Of a stretch of DNA of 64,000 bases, positions 1-8,165 are shown in pieces; within the stretch, counting starts at the first letter, position 1; every line of letters begins with the position of its first letter. The position numbers were made by a program, and so were the translations under genes. The stretch comes from Halocalculus aciditolerans (GTDB lineage Archaea; Halobacteriota; Halobacteria; Halobacteriales; Halobacteriaceae): assembly GCF_014647475.1 (NCBI RefSeq), contig NZ_BMPG01000001.1, positions 868,001 to 932,000 of the forward strand, read 5' to 3'. The notes beneath the pieces are model-generated. The model saw only the letters and a program-made list of their open reading frames with translations, searched no databases and was not told where the DNA came from.

Positions 1-661
1 GCACCGAATCCGAACCCGAGCCCGCCGGACAGGCGTAGCGCAGCCCTCATACGCCCCGCCCGCATACGTTCTCTCGCGTCCCACAAGTCCCCGCCCGAGC
101 CTACCCGCTCCGGGCGCGATGACGAGCGGAGAACCCAGGGACGCGACATCCGGCCCACACGGGCCCGCCTGGTACACGCACGTACTCGCCCGCCACGAGG
201 GTTTCCCGGCCGACACGGCACGCCGCCCAGGGATGACGCCGGTCGTTAGTGTCGCGGGCGCACATTTCAATATACTGCTAGATGCGTCCATAAATAATAT
301 CTAGTGCTCCAGTTACGGTCTACCCTTGAGAGCGACGTCGTGACTGCGCCTCCTACCGCGTTGTGGACACAGTCAACGCTGACGAGCCTGGAACGGGGGC
401 TGCCGGGGTATCGACATCTGCCGGCTTTGGATCGTCGCGCTGGCTACAGAGCGCGTACCACACATTGACCCCATCATCAGTTTAAAAATATCGGTGTCTG
501 ATATTTCGAACCTAACACACCAAACTTGAAACTACCATTCATGCGTTATCTCTTAAGCACAAGAGCATTGAACGGGGTGGTTGTATTATTTACTGGGATG
601 ATCGGCGAGAACGCGGAGCGCGATTGGTGCCCGCCGACACCTAACCAGAGGTGGTCACGAG
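1..661. other. Non-coding/degraded left edge, no convincing gene
   Basis: The first 120 bases are GC-rich and the stretch from about 240 to 620 is noticeably AT-richer than the rest of the window. Short open frames exist (for example 119-304 and 541-672 on the plus strand) but none has haloarchaeal codon bias or a recognisable family. Together with the frameshifted permease that follows, this looks like a decayed accessory segment. A TATA-like stretch with an inverted repeat at 486-506 is listed separately. Confidence 0.5.
486..506. promoter_or_regulatory. Inverted repeat over an AT-rich TATA-like stretch
   Basis: The arms AAATATC and GATATTT are a perfect 7-bp inverted repeat separated by 7 nt, directly following TTTAAAA. 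The geometry resembles an archaeal repressor operator placed on a TATA box. It lies about 155 bp upstream of the permease remnant, so it may be a leftover promoter. The functional claim is inference. Confidence 0.3.
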
Positions 662-1168
662 GTGGTGACTGAGACCGTCGTTGAGGGCTTGCGCCTCGCT
701 GGGGAGGTGTTCTGGGAAACCCGGTGGGCGCTCGTGGGGTTCACGGTCGCTGGTGCCGTCGAGGCGTTCGTCAGTGAGGAAAGGACGTCCGCCGTTCTCG
801 GTGGGAACGGCCGGCGTGAACTCGGTCTCGGGACGGTCTTCGGGGCGGCGTCCTCGCGGTGTTCGCTTGGCGCGGTTGCGGCGACCGAGTCGCCGTTCGA
901 GAGAGGTGCATCACCTGTTGCGAGCGGCCGCCTCTCAGTTCGCCTCGACGAACCTCGTGATCGAACTGGGCCGTGTCATGTGGGTCTCGTCCCGCCGCAG
1001 GGCGAAGCCGGTGGAACCGCGCCGTCCGGCTATACGCTGTACCTCAACGCCGTGTTCACACTGCTTCTCCCCGGTCAGGTCTACGTCGGTCACTGGGCGA
1101 CACAGAGCGGTGAGGAACCCGCTGAACACGAGATGGGGATGACGCACGAGCTACACGAGGGGAGTTGA
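662..1168 (+). pseudogene. Frameshifted YraQ-like (DUF318) permease remnant
   Basis: The first 80 or so residues in this frame match the start of YraQ/DUF318-type permeases: a first membrane helix, then FVSEERTSAVLGG and GAASSRCSLGAVAAT, the site where intact proteins carry a small-residue and Cys-rich turn. After about position 905 the family signature FASTNLVIELG continues in the +1 frame (plus strand, frame of 681) and the C-terminal tail NAVFTLLLPGQVYVGH returns in the original frame. The protein is therefore interrupted by compensating frameshifts and has several charged substitutions inside would-be helices. I call it a pseudogene. Family function (metal/metalloid or unknown solute export) is not assigned with certainty even for intact members. 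Confidence 0.65.
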
Positions 1169-1843
1169 ATGCAAGATAGCACTCCCGCGCCCGTCGAAAG
1201 CGGTCGCAGTGAACGGGTTCTGCCAGACTCGCTCGCGCGATATACAGACGCCGCACTGTACGGACTCGTCGCCGGGGCGGCGCTGTGTCTGTTTGCCCTG
1301 TTTACGAACCCGGTTCCAGACCCATCGTTCCCGTGGGCGACGTTGCCGGCGTCGCTGCGACTACCGTTCAGACAGCCGCGCATCGAGCACTGGCCAGTCA
1401 CCTACACGGCTGGGATCTGGCTGTGGATCGTCGGCTTCCCCGGACTCTTTCTGAAGGGGTATGAGCGATACAGCGCGGCTCGTCGCATCTCACCGATGGC
1501 GTGGCTCGTTGGCCTCCCGACCGGAGCGATGTTCGCGTGGACGACCTACTGTCGGTTCTTCTGGCCGAAACTACATCCGCCGACGTGGAACGCACCGTCG
1601 TACACGTTCGTCTGCTGGCTCTACTGCTCGTCGTACCACCCGATCTGGAGCGATCTCGCGTACGCAGTTGCGACCCTTGGTGCCCTCAGCATCTTGCTCG
1701 ATACTCGGTATCGGTGGGCCACGAAATACGCGATCACGGTGTTTGGCGTGCTTTCGCTCCCCCTCGGACTTCCCGCCCTCTACGAAGCACATCGCCGCGA
1801 TACGAATCAGGCGACCGAGTCAGGGGAGGTGGCCCGGGAATGA
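1169..1843 (+). CDS. Hypothetical multi-pass membrane protein
   Basis: A 224-residue protein whose ATG follows the stop of the permease remnant with no gap, so it was probably in the same operon. Hydrophobic segments are visible near residues 28-48, 76-98, 108-125, 142-162 and 182-200, with several Trp/Tyr-rich stretches (TAGIWLWIVGFPG, WTTYCRFFWPKLHPPTW). The C-terminal tail is polar. I do not recognise the family. Adjacent decay of its partner suggests the module may no longer be functional, although this frame is intact. Confidence 0.6.
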   Translation: MQDSTPAPVESGRSERVLPDSLARYTDAALYGLVAGAALCLFALFTNPVPDPSFPWATLPASLRLPFRQPRIEHWPVTYTAGIWLWIVGFPGLFLKGYERYSAARRISPMAWLVGLPTGAMFAWTTYCRFFWPKLHPPTWNAPSYTFVCWLYCSSYHPIWSDLAYAVATLGALSILLDTRYRWATKYAITVFGVLSLPLGLPALYEAHRRDTNQATESGEVARE

Positions 1844-2130
1844 CCCGATAATCACCCGCAACGACCGCGGTCGAGCAGGTTCGAGCTACTCTCACGCGGC
1901 GGGACGTCGTCGTCGTGGGTGGCTGCTCGCGACAGCCATCGAACGCTGTGACGACTTCCGCTTTGTCCGGCCAACGACGCTCTCGTGTAGCCACACGTTC
2001 GATTTGCACGAAACCATCGCAGTGTTCTCACGAGAGGGTGAATCGTGTCGCGGGCGTACATTCTACTCGGTGCGCGACGCGAGTCGTGAAAGTCCGAACG
2101 GTTTTCCGGCCCGACGGCCTCCGTCTAGGT
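1844..2130. other. Intergenic, no recognised gene
   Basis: 287 bases between the membrane protein and hisD. Frames remain open by GC bias only and none resembles a protein family. No clear TATA box was found for hisD; the last 30 bases contain an AACGGTTTTCC stretch that could serve. Confidence 0.5.
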
Positions 2131-3408
2131 ATGAGTCTGGAACCCGAAGCCCTCGCCGACCTCGGTCCGGGGCGGCGGCGGGCGTTCTTCGAGCGGGACG
2201 CGGGCATCGACGCCGTACGCGGCGACGTCGCGGACATCGTTTCTCGTGTCCGCACGGAGGGCGACGCGGCGCTCCGCGAGTTCGCGAGCGAGTTCGACGG
2301 CGTCGAAGTCGGGAACGTCGACGTGACGGACGACGCCGAGCGCGCCTACGAGGACCTCGGCGACGAACACCGCGAGGCCATCGAGGCGGCCATCGAGAAC
2401 GTCCGCGCGTTCCACGAAGCCCAGCTCCCCGGGGACTGGACGGAGGACTTCGACGGACGGGAGCTCGGTCGGAGATTCCGCCCCATCGACCGCGTCGGCG
2501 CGTACGTTCCCGGCGGGTCCGCCGCGTACCCGTCGAGCGCCATCATGACCGTCGTGCCGGCGAAGGTCGCTGGCGTGGAGGAGGTCGCGGTCGTCACGCC
2601 GCCCGCCGAGGAGATGAACCCCGTCACGCTGGCCGCCATCCACGCGGCCGGCGCGGACGTCGTCTACGCCGCGGGCGGCGCGCAGGCCGTCGGCGCGCTC
2701 GCCTACGGAACGGAGACGGTGGATAGGGTACAGAAAATCGTCGGCCCCGGGAACAAGTGGGTGACCGCGGCGAAAGCCGAAGTCCGCGGCAACGTCGAAA
2801 TCGACTTCCTCGCCGGCCCGAGCGAGGTCTGCGTGCTCGCCGACGAGACCGCCGACCCCGCCGCCGTCGCCAGCGACCTGCTCGCGCAGGCCGAACACGA
2901 CCCGAACGCGAGCGTCGTCTGCGTGACTGACTCCCAGGCGCTCGCCGACGCCGTCTGCGTCGAAGTCGCCGAACGCCTCCCCGAACGCGAACGCGACGAC
3001 GTCATCAAAGAGGCCCTCCAGGGCGAGCAGTCCGGCGTCCTCGTCGCCCGCTCCATGCCCGAAGCCGTCCTCTTCGCCGAGGAGTACGCCGCCGAACACC
3101 TCTCCATCCAGGCCGACGGGGATGCGGAACTCCTCGACCGCATCACCAACGCCGGCAGCGTCTTCCTCGGTCCTTTCACTCCCGTCGCCGCCGGCGACTA
3201 CGCCACCGGCACGAACCACGTCCTCCCCACCAACGCCACCGCGAAAGTGCAGGGCGGCCTCTCCGTCGACACCTTCCTCCGCGCGACGACTGTCCAGCGC
3301 CTCGACGAGGACGCCCTCGCCGACCTCCGCGAAACGGTCACGACGCTCGCGGACGCCGAAGGACTCGAAGCCCACAGCGCGAGCATCGACGCCCGGTTTG
3401 AGGAGTAA
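2131..3408 (+). CDS. hisD: Histidinol dehydrogenase
   Basis: HisD oxidises L-histidinol to L-histidine in two NAD-dependent steps, the last reactions of histidine biosynthesis, in the cytoplasm. The 425-residue length fits the family. Visible signatures are VGAYVPGG near residue 122, GPGNKWVTAAK near 205, AEHLSIQ near 321 (Glu/His acid-base pair), TNHVLPT near 359 and the C-terminal EAHSASI near 412 supplying a zinc-binding His. The start at 2131 (MSLEPE) is chosen because the open frame upstream has no family similarity and starts well before a plausible leader. The gene stands alone; no other his genes are in the window. Confidence 0.97.
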   Translation: MSLEPEALADLGPGRRRAFFERDAGIDAVRGDVADIVSRVRTEGDAALREFASEFDGVEVGNVDVTDDAERAYEDLGDEHREAIEAAIENVRAFHEAQLPGDWTEDFDGRELGRRFRPIDRVGAYVPGGSAAYPSSAIMTVVPAKVAGVEEVAVVTPPAEEMNPVTLAAIHAAGADVVYAAGGAQAVGALAYGTETVDRVQKIVGPGNKWVTAAKAEVRGNVEIDFLAGPSEVCVLADETADPAAVASDLLAQAEHDPNASVVCVTDSQALADAVCVEVAERLPERERDDVIKEALQGEQSGVLVARSMPEAVLFAEEYAAEHLSIQADGDAELLDRITNAGSVFLGPFTPVAAGDYATGTNHVLPTNATAKVQGGLSVDTFLRATTVQRLDEDALADLRETVTTLADAEGLEAHSASIDARFEE

Positions 3409-3718
3409 CGCGGTTCGGACGGAGCGACCGGAGGGAGCGGAGGAGAACCGCGGGAACGCGAGCGGCGTCAGCCGTGAGCGCCGCAGGCGGCCGAACGAGC
3501 ACGGCCGGAACGCGTTCCCCCCTGCTCGCACTCGCTATCACTCACGAGACCCACGAGAACGCGAGCGTTCGCCGGCGCGTCGACGCCGTCGCCTTCACGC
3601 GCCCGCAAGCCGGCGGACGCGGTGCCGACCGCTCCGACCCCACGTTTTACCGTCCGGTAAACCGGCAATCACCTGAACCAGCGCCACCGTTATGCCGCTG
3701 GACGGACAACCAACGCGT
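3409..3718. other. Intergenic region with GC-rich inverted repeats
   Basis: 310 bases without a gene. An 8-bp inverted repeat (3409-3416 with 3445-3452) begins one base after the hisD stop and could fold as a terminator-like stem. The segment up to about 3600 is made of CGAGCG/CGCTCG-type interrupted palindromes common in haloarchaeal spacers. A better defined palindrome at 3646-3661 is listed separately. Confidence 0.5.
3646..3661. promoter_or_regulatory. Candidate operator palindrome upstream of the IscA-type gene
   Basis: TTTACCG and CGGTAAA form a perfect 7-bp inverted repeat with a 2-nt spacer, 57 bp upstream of the next start codon. Its AT-rich ends and position near the promoter are what a transcription-factor site would look like. 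No factor can be named from sequence. Confidence 0.35.
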
Positions 3719-4084
3719 ATGAGTACGAGCGCCGAGAACGGCGGGGAGAACGGAAGTCTCGTCATCACGGAGGAGGCGGCCGAGCAAGCGCTCGGCCTCC
3801 TCCGCGGTGAGGATATGGATACGGACGTCGCGGGGCTGCGGCTGTTCGTTCAGCAGGGCGGGTGTGCGGGGTTATCCTACGGGATGCGGTTCGACACGGA
3901 GCCGGAGGACGACGACCACATCTACGAGGGCCACGGGCTGCGAGTGTTCGTCGACCCGTCGAGCCACAAGTACATCTCGGGGAGCCGCCTCGACTTCGAG
4001 GGCGGCCTCCAGGGCGCGGGGTTCGACGTCGACAACCCGAACGTCGAGGCAGAGTGCGGGTGCGGTGAGTCCTTCCGGACGTAG
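3719..4084 (+). CDS. IscA/HesB-family Fe-S cluster assembly protein
   Basis: A-type carrier that binds and hands on iron-sulfur clusters to apoproteins. The 121-residue product has the three conserved cysteines: one in GGCAGLSYGM (about residue 48) and two in the C-terminal CGCGESF. The acidic N-terminal extension of about 20 residues is usual in haloarchaea. The ATG at 3719 is preferred over an in-frame ATG nine codons upstream because that upstream segment lacks similarity. It is monocistronic here, with no SUF genes next to it. IscA, ErpA and SufA cannot be told apart on sequence alone. Confidence 0.93.
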   Translation: MSTSAENGGENGSLVITEEAAEQALGLLRGEDMDTDVAGLRLFVQQGGCAGLSYGMRFDTEPEDDDHIYEGHGLRVFVDPSSHKYISGSRLDFEGGLQGAGFDVDNPNVEAECGCGESFRT

Positions 4085-4212
4085 CGACGCTCTCAGCCGC
4101 TCGCGTTCTCCCGGTCTTTTCGCTTCTCTCGACTTTCCGCCAGCGTCGCGTCCAGTCGGATTCACGTCGACCGGCGCAGGGGTTTATGCCCGGTGACGGT
4201 GGAGTGGGGGGT

Positions 4213-4608
4213 ATGGTGACGTGGCAGCAGACCGTGGTGTTGTTCGTCGGCGTCGTCGTCGCGATGGCGGGCGTCGTGCTCTTCGTGGGCGTCGCGGACG
4301 CGGACTACAAGTTCGCCATCGACTCGACGGCGGACCACGCGCCGCCGGGGAACCTCCACTACGAGCAGTACGAGAACATGCGGCCGGAGAAGCAGGCGAT
4401 ATTCGACCGAGCGGTCTCGGGTGAGACGGTGCGCTTCGAGGACGACACACCGATGCCGGAGGTCGTCGTGAAGAACGGGACGTACTACACCGCGGAGCCC
4501 CCGCGGTACTTCGACTGGTCGAACCCGCGGACGTTCGGCCCAGTACTCGTCTTTCTCGCCGGCGCGGGGATCGCGCTCAAGCCCGTGCGAGACGATATGC
4601 GGCGGTAA
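4213..4608 (+). CDS. Haloarchaeal two-helix membrane protein, function unknown
   Basis: 131 residues beginning MVTWQQTV, with an N-terminal membrane helix (about residues 5-27) and a second near the C-terminus (about 108-125), joined by an acidic extracytoplasmic loop containing YEQYENMRPEKQ and KNGTYYT. The topology suggests both ends face the cytoplasm. The family appears conserved in haloarchaea but I know no function. The ATG at 4213 is preferred to one nine codons upstream because GGGT directly precedes it, a common haloarchaeal start context. Confidence 0.75.
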   Translation: MVTWQQTVVLFVGVVVAMAGVVLFVGVADADYKFAIDSTADHAPPGNLHYEQYENMRPEKQAIFDRAVSGETVRFEDDTPMPEVVVKNGTYYTAEPPRYFDWSNPRTFGPVLVFLAGAGIALKPVRDDMRR

Positions 4609-4626
4609 AAGTGGGAGAGAAGCGCG

Positions 4627-4815
4627 TTACTCGTCGTCTTCGTCGTCCTTCATGTCCTGGAGGCGACCGATGAGCTCGTCCTGGGAAGCGTCGGTGTCGA
4701 AGCTCACCTCGCCCTCGTGGTCGTTCTCGTGAACGTTGAGGACGTCGTCCTCGTCGTACTCGCTGTCGGATTGCTGGTTCTCCTGCTCGGACTCGTCGTA
4801 GCTACCAAACCCCAT
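4627..4815 (-). CDS. DUF5786-like small acidic haloarchaeal protein
   Basis: 62 residues, start MGFGSYDESEQ, extremely acidic, with the motif VNVHENDHEG-like segment (here VLNVHENDHEG) and a C-terminal helix DELIGRLQDMKDDE. The N-terminal GSYDESEQ and the central HENDHEG match the haloarchaeal family annotated as DUF5786; the number is from memory. No biochemical role is known. It is convergent with the preceding membrane protein gene, 18 nt away. Confidence 0.8.
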   Translation of the reverse strand: MGFGSYDESEQENQQSDSEYDEDDVLNVHENDHEGEVSFDTDASQDELIGRLQDMKDDEDDE

Positions 4816-4894
4816 GTCCGCCTCTACGCGAGGGGCACGGAAAGGGTGATTGGCTTGCAATCCGACAGTACGCTGAAAAAACGGGCGGCGGGCG

Positions 4895-4995
4895 GGCGAA
4901 CCGAAGGTTCGCCGAACGCGCGAACGGCGAGCGCAGTGAGCCGCTCGCCTTCCCGTGATTCTCGCTCGCGCCTGCGGCGCTCGCTCCGAATCACG
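4895..4995. repeat. Cluster of inverted repeats downstream of dodecin
   Basis: Three successive inverted repeats: 4895-4913 is a perfect 8-bp stem with loop GAA; 4926-4949 has 8-bp arms with an 8-nt middle; 4954-4995 has matching 8-bp ends and an imperfect centre with loop TGC. The cluster abuts the dodecin stop codon, so it may terminate that transcript. Its architecture resembles the hairpins found elsewhere in this window. Confidence 0.55.
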
Positions 4996-5193
4996 TTACT
5001 CGAGCCCGAACGCGACTTCGACTTCGGTCTGGTACTCGCGGTCTTCCTTGCCTTCGATGCCGACGCGCTGGTCGACGACTTCGACCCAGGAGACGTTGTC
5101 GAGGGTGTCTTCGGCGCGGTCGACGGCGTCGTCGACGGCGTCGTCGAAGCTCTCGGTGCTACGGCCGATCAGCGTGATCTTCTTGTACACCAT
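4996..5193 (-). CDS. Dodecin flavin-binding protein
   Basis: Dodecins assemble into hollow dodecamers that bind flavins (riboflavin/FMN) and are thought to buffer and protect them. The 65-residue size, the start [12 protein letters not shown] and the segment [15 protein letters not shown] followed by [12 protein letters not shown] match the beta-alpha-beta-beta dodecin fold; the Trp in VSW is the residue that stacks on flavin. The ATG at 5193 is chosen because upstream residues are not conserved. Single gene, minus strand. Confidence 0.93.
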   Translation of the reverse strand: MVYKKITLIGRSTESFDDAVDDAVDRAEDTLDNVSWVEVVDQRVGIEGKEDREYQTEVEVAFGLE

Positions 5194-5224
5194 AGGCGGG
5201 ATGTCGCGGGGCGGCGTGGTAAAA

Positions 5225-5863
5225 CTATCCACCGCCGCGGTCGAGTCGGTCGCTGATCGCGGTGGTGACGTCGGTGAGGTAGGCCCAGCCGCCGGCGGCG
5301 ACGAGCGCCGCGCCCGCGGTGTCGAAGACGAGGTCGAGCATGGTGTCGCCGATGCCGTACTGGGTGAGGACGGTGTCGCTGCCGAGGAGGGAGGCCGCGC
5401 CGGAGACGCCGAACTCGATGACCTCCCAGAAGACGCCGAAGGCGAGGGTGACCATGAACAGGAAGGGGACCATGAAGCCGGTGGGGAGGTGGATGTCCTC
5501 GGTGTGTTCGTCGATGCCGCGGGCGACGGCGTAGCCGCCGGCGGCGACGACGCTGGAGGAGAGCGCGTGCGTGAGGTGGTCCCACCACCAGATGTTCTGG
5601 TAGGGGCCGAGCGTGCCGAGGGCGTGGAGGAAGACGGCGAGCGACACCCAGAGGGTGAGGGCGGCGTCCATCGGGACCTGGTAGTCGCGTTCGAGGACGG
5701 CGGGGAGGTAGGTGACGCCGAGGGCGATGGCGGCGTTGACGACGATGCCGAGGTTCCCGCGGTCGAAGCCGACGAAGATGAAGCCGACGAGGGAGAGCTG
5801 GAGGGCGCGGGTGAGCTGGCGCTGGCGACGTTGGCTCACGCCGAGGACGTCGCGGACGCGCAT
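5225..5863 (-). CDS. DUF2238-like multi-pass membrane protein
   Basis: 212 residues with six or so hydrophobic segments. It contains [13 protein letters not shown] near residue 78 and a later [11 protein letters not shown] motif, a His/Glu-bearing pattern seen in YjdF/DUF2238-type inner-membrane proteins; assignment to that family is from motif memory. Its ATG overlaps the stop of the upstream gene by one base (ATGA at 5863), so the two are translationally coupled. Function is unknown. Confidence 0.75.
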   Translation of the reverse strand: MRVRDVLGVSQRRQRQLTRALQLSLVGFIFVGFDRGNLGIVVNAAIALGVTYLPAVLERDYQVPMDAALTLWVSLAVFLHALGTLGPYQNIWWWDHLTHALSSSVVAAGGYAVARGIDEHTEDIHLPTGFMVPFLFMVTLAFGVFWEVIEFGVSGAASLLGSDTVLTQYGIGDTMLDLVFDTAGAALVAAGGWAYLTDVTTAISDRLDRGGG

Positions 5864-6489
5864 CAGTCGACCACCTCGATGCGGGTGGCGCTGTCGACGA
5901 CGCGGCGGAAGTACCACTCGAAGACGACGCCGGCGACGAGGCCGACGCCGGTCGCGCCGACGAAGTCCCACATGAGTCGGTAGAGGGCGTCGCCCTCGGT
6001 CATCCCGCTCCCGGGCGGCGGGAGGACGTAGTAGGTACCGAGGAAGAGGTCGGCGAGCCACTGGCCGACGGCCCAGAGGCCGGCGGTGGCCATCGTCGCG
6101 ATGACGGTGAAGGCGATGGCGAACCACGGCGTCATGCGGACGGGCGTGAAGACGTCGAGTTCGACGGCGACGAGGAGCGCGAGCGCGGCGATGGAGAGGG
6201 AGGTAGCGAGGTCGGTCGCCGGCCCCCACGTCGTGACCGTACGCGCGAGGACGGGGAGGGCGGCGAGGAGGACGACCTCCCACGGGAGCATGATTTCGGG
6301 GTCGCGGGCGACGACGGGCGGGACGAGGGCGACGCCGGCGACGACGAGCGTGAAGCCGGCCCAGACGAGGTCGCGCATCCAGAGGCTCTCGGCGAAGACG
6401 AGGAGAATGAAGGCGACGAGGAGCCACGCGAGCACCGCGTTCGAGCGTTTCGCCTCGATCAGACGACCGAGGCGGTCGGAGTCCATCAT
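5863..6489 (-). CDS. Membrane protein, coupled to the downstream gene
   Basis: 208 residues with about six membrane helices (for example AVLAWLLVAFILLVFAES and IAALALLVAVELDVF). A C-terminal half containing YRLMWDFVGATGVGL precedes a final helix with FEWYFRR. The C-terminal part resembles, in layout, its downstream neighbour, suggesting they may be distant paralogues that work together. Two consecutive ATG codons are available; the first is given. No function recognised. Confidence 0.7.
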   Translation of the reverse strand: MMDSDRLGRLIEAKRSNAVLAWLLVAFILLVFAESLWMRDLVWAGFTLVVAGVALVPPVVARDPEIMLPWEVVLLAALPVLARTVTTWGPATDLATSLSIAALALLVAVELDVFTPVRMTPWFAIAFTVIATMATAGLWAVGQWLADLFLGTYYVLPPPGSGMTEGDALYRLMWDFVGATGVGLVAGVVFEWYFRRVVDSATRIEVVD

Positions 6490-6514
6490 TACCAGTTCGT
6501 GACGGGGCGGGTAC

Positions 6515-7456
6515 TTAGAGGTATTCGGAGACGAATCCGAGGTAGGTGGCGAGGTAGGCGACGCCGGCGAGGGTGACGGCGGCGAGGCCGGTGAGGGCGG
6601 CGGTCGGGGCGTCGGGGAGGCGGCGCGTGTAGTCGGGGGTGACGCCGACGACGCCGACGGCGAGGACGCTGAACACGAAGGGGTAGGAGAGGTCGAGCGT
6701 CGGCGGCGTGACGACGAAGGCGACGGCGGCGTACGCGATGCCGGCGGTGGCTTTCGGGGAGACGTAGTCGCGGGGGTCGCGGTCGAGGAGGTGGAGGGCG
6801 ACGAGGACGCCGGCCCAGATGCAGGCGAGTTCGAAGCCGAAGGCGGCGAGGAGGTTGAGGGTCTCGTCGCCGAAGAGGTCGGGGCGCGCCGTGAGAATGT
6901 GGATCGGGAGGGGGTAGAGGAGGTCGGGCGGGTGGCCGGTGAGGTAGTCGCCGAAGGGGTGGGTGGCGAGGCCGGCGAACGCGGCGACCCCGACGTCGCG
7001 CGCGGAGAGGGCGGGGGTGACGTAGCGGTCGAGAGCGAGGAGAACGAGGCGGCCGGCGGCGGCGAACGCGGCCGTGACGAGGAGGGCGAGCGGGCCGCTC
7101 ACGAGGAAGGCGACGCCGGCGACGCCGACGAGGACGGTCCAGCCGGCGGCGCGGAACGTCGTCTGTTCGTCGTGGAGGAGGGCGAACGCGAGCGCGGCGG
7201 GGGCGGCGAGCACGACGGAGTGCGTGATGGTGCGGTGGACCGCCGTGGACGCCGCCCAGAACGCCTCGGTCGCGCCGAACACGCCGCCCTGCGCGGAGAG
7301 GAGCCCGGAGAGGGCGTAGACCATGTCCGCGTCGGGGACCGCGGCGAACAGGCCGGCGGCGACGCCGAGCGCGAGCGCCCGCTCCTTCGAGACGCCGAGC
7401 CGAACGGCGGCGAGCGCGACGACGGCGAACGCGACGGTCTCGTGTCCGATGAACAT
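6515..7456 (-). CDS. DUF457 / YdjM-type membrane-bound metal-dependent hydrolase
   Basis: 313 residues. The N-terminal MFIGHETVAFA, the PDADMVYAL segment, HRTITHSV and the HPFGDYLTGHP motif are the conserved His/Asp sites of the DUF457 (LexA-regulated YdjM) family, which are integral-membrane proteins with a predicted metal-dependent hydrolase core. Eight or more hydrophobic segments are visible. The substrate is not known. It precedes the coupled membrane pair on the same strand with only 25 nt between them, so a three-gene membrane operon is likely. Confidence 0.85.
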   Translation of the reverse strand: MFIGHETVAFAVVALAAVRLGVSKERALALGVAAGLFAAVPDADMVYALSGLLSAQGGVFGATEAFWAASTAVHRTITHSVVLAAPAALAFALLHDEQTTFRAAGWTVLVGVAGVAFLVSGPLALLVTAAFAAAGRLVLLALDRYVTPALSARDVGVAAFAGLATHPFGDYLTGHPPDLLYPLPIHILTARPDLFGDETLNLLAAFGFELACIWAGVLVALHLLDRDPRDYVSPKATAGIAYAAVAFVVTPPTLDLSYPFVFSVLAVGVVGVTPDYTRRLPDAPTAALTGLAAVTLAGVAYLATYLGFVSEYL

Positions 7457-7558
7457 CGTCCCCGAGTACGCGACGCGCGAATAAATGCTGCTAGCCCCAA
7501 TCGTGCGAGTGACTCACGCGAGCTGCGCGCTGGCGCGCCAGCGCTCGAAGAGTGTGGG

Positions 7559-8080
7559 CTACTCGCTCTTCTTCGTCCACTTCTTCTCGACTTCGGCGTT
7601 CGCGCGGACGACGGTGTCCTCGCCGACGTCGAAGCGCGTCTTACGGAGTTCGATGGCTTCGACGACGCCGTCGGTGTCGCCGGCGACGACGTGGTCGCCG
7701 AGTTCGAAGTCGGGGTCGCGGATGAGGTAGATGCCGGCGACGACGTCGGCGAGCATCCCGGAGAGGGCGTAGGAGACGCCGAGCGCGAGGAAGCCGGACG
7801 CGGTGCCGAGGGAGGCCGCGATGTCGCCGAGGCCGACGACGGTGAGGAAGGTCAAGAGCGCGCCGAACCAGAGGAAGATGGCGACGACGAGCCGGACGAG
7901 GCGGACGTATATCTCCTCGTCGCCGAAGGCGCGCGCGGCGACGACGCCGGTGACCCACGTGACGACGCGGATGACGACGAAGGCGAGCGCGAGGAAGACG
8001 AGGCCGGTGAGGATGTCCGGGAGCGCGGTGACGATACCGTCGACGAACGAGCGTAGCGTTGTCGTGACGACGTTGGCCAT
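7559..8080 (-). CDS. Short MscS-like membrane protein
   Basis: 173 residues with about three membrane helices followed by a beta-domain like that of MscS channels (FELGDHVVAGDTDGVVEAI and the equivalent of the pore-lining helix at GFLALGVSYALSGM). The product ends just after the beta domain (VRANAEVEKKW), so the C-terminal alpha/beta vestibule of standard MscS is missing. Such short forms are found in haloarchaea. A role in osmotic relief is inferred from family membership. The start at 8080 is used because upstream codons overlap the divergent promoter region. Confidence 0.85.
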   Translation of the reverse strand: MANVVTTTLRSFVDGIVTALPDILTGLVFLALAFVVIRVVTWVTGVVAARAFGDEEIYVRLVRLVVAIFLWFGALLTFLTVVGLGDIAASLGTASGFLALGVSYALSGMLADVVAGIYLIRDPDFELGDHVVAGDTDGVVEAIELRKTRFDVGEDTVVRANAEVEKKWTKKSE

Positions 8081-8165
8081 ACGCGGCGTTCGACCGGGCG
8101 GGGTAAAGGCCTCGGGGCTAACCGGATTCCTGAGCTTTTTGCGGGGTTCGCGGGAAGGGGTGTCT

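Noticed and set aside
1..50. Possible start of a minus-strand gene (MRAALRLSGGLGFGFG) running off the left edge
   Set aside because: Only about 16 codons are visible, with no promoter or family signal to support it.
119..304. 61-codon plus-strand ORF near the left edge
   Set aside because: Composition changes from GC-rich to AT-rich inside the frame and no family or promoter fits.
3409..3600. GC-rich interrupted palindromes after hisD as a structured RNA
   Set aside because: Arms are short and imperfect, and similar CGAGCG-type repeats are common background in haloarchaeal spacers.
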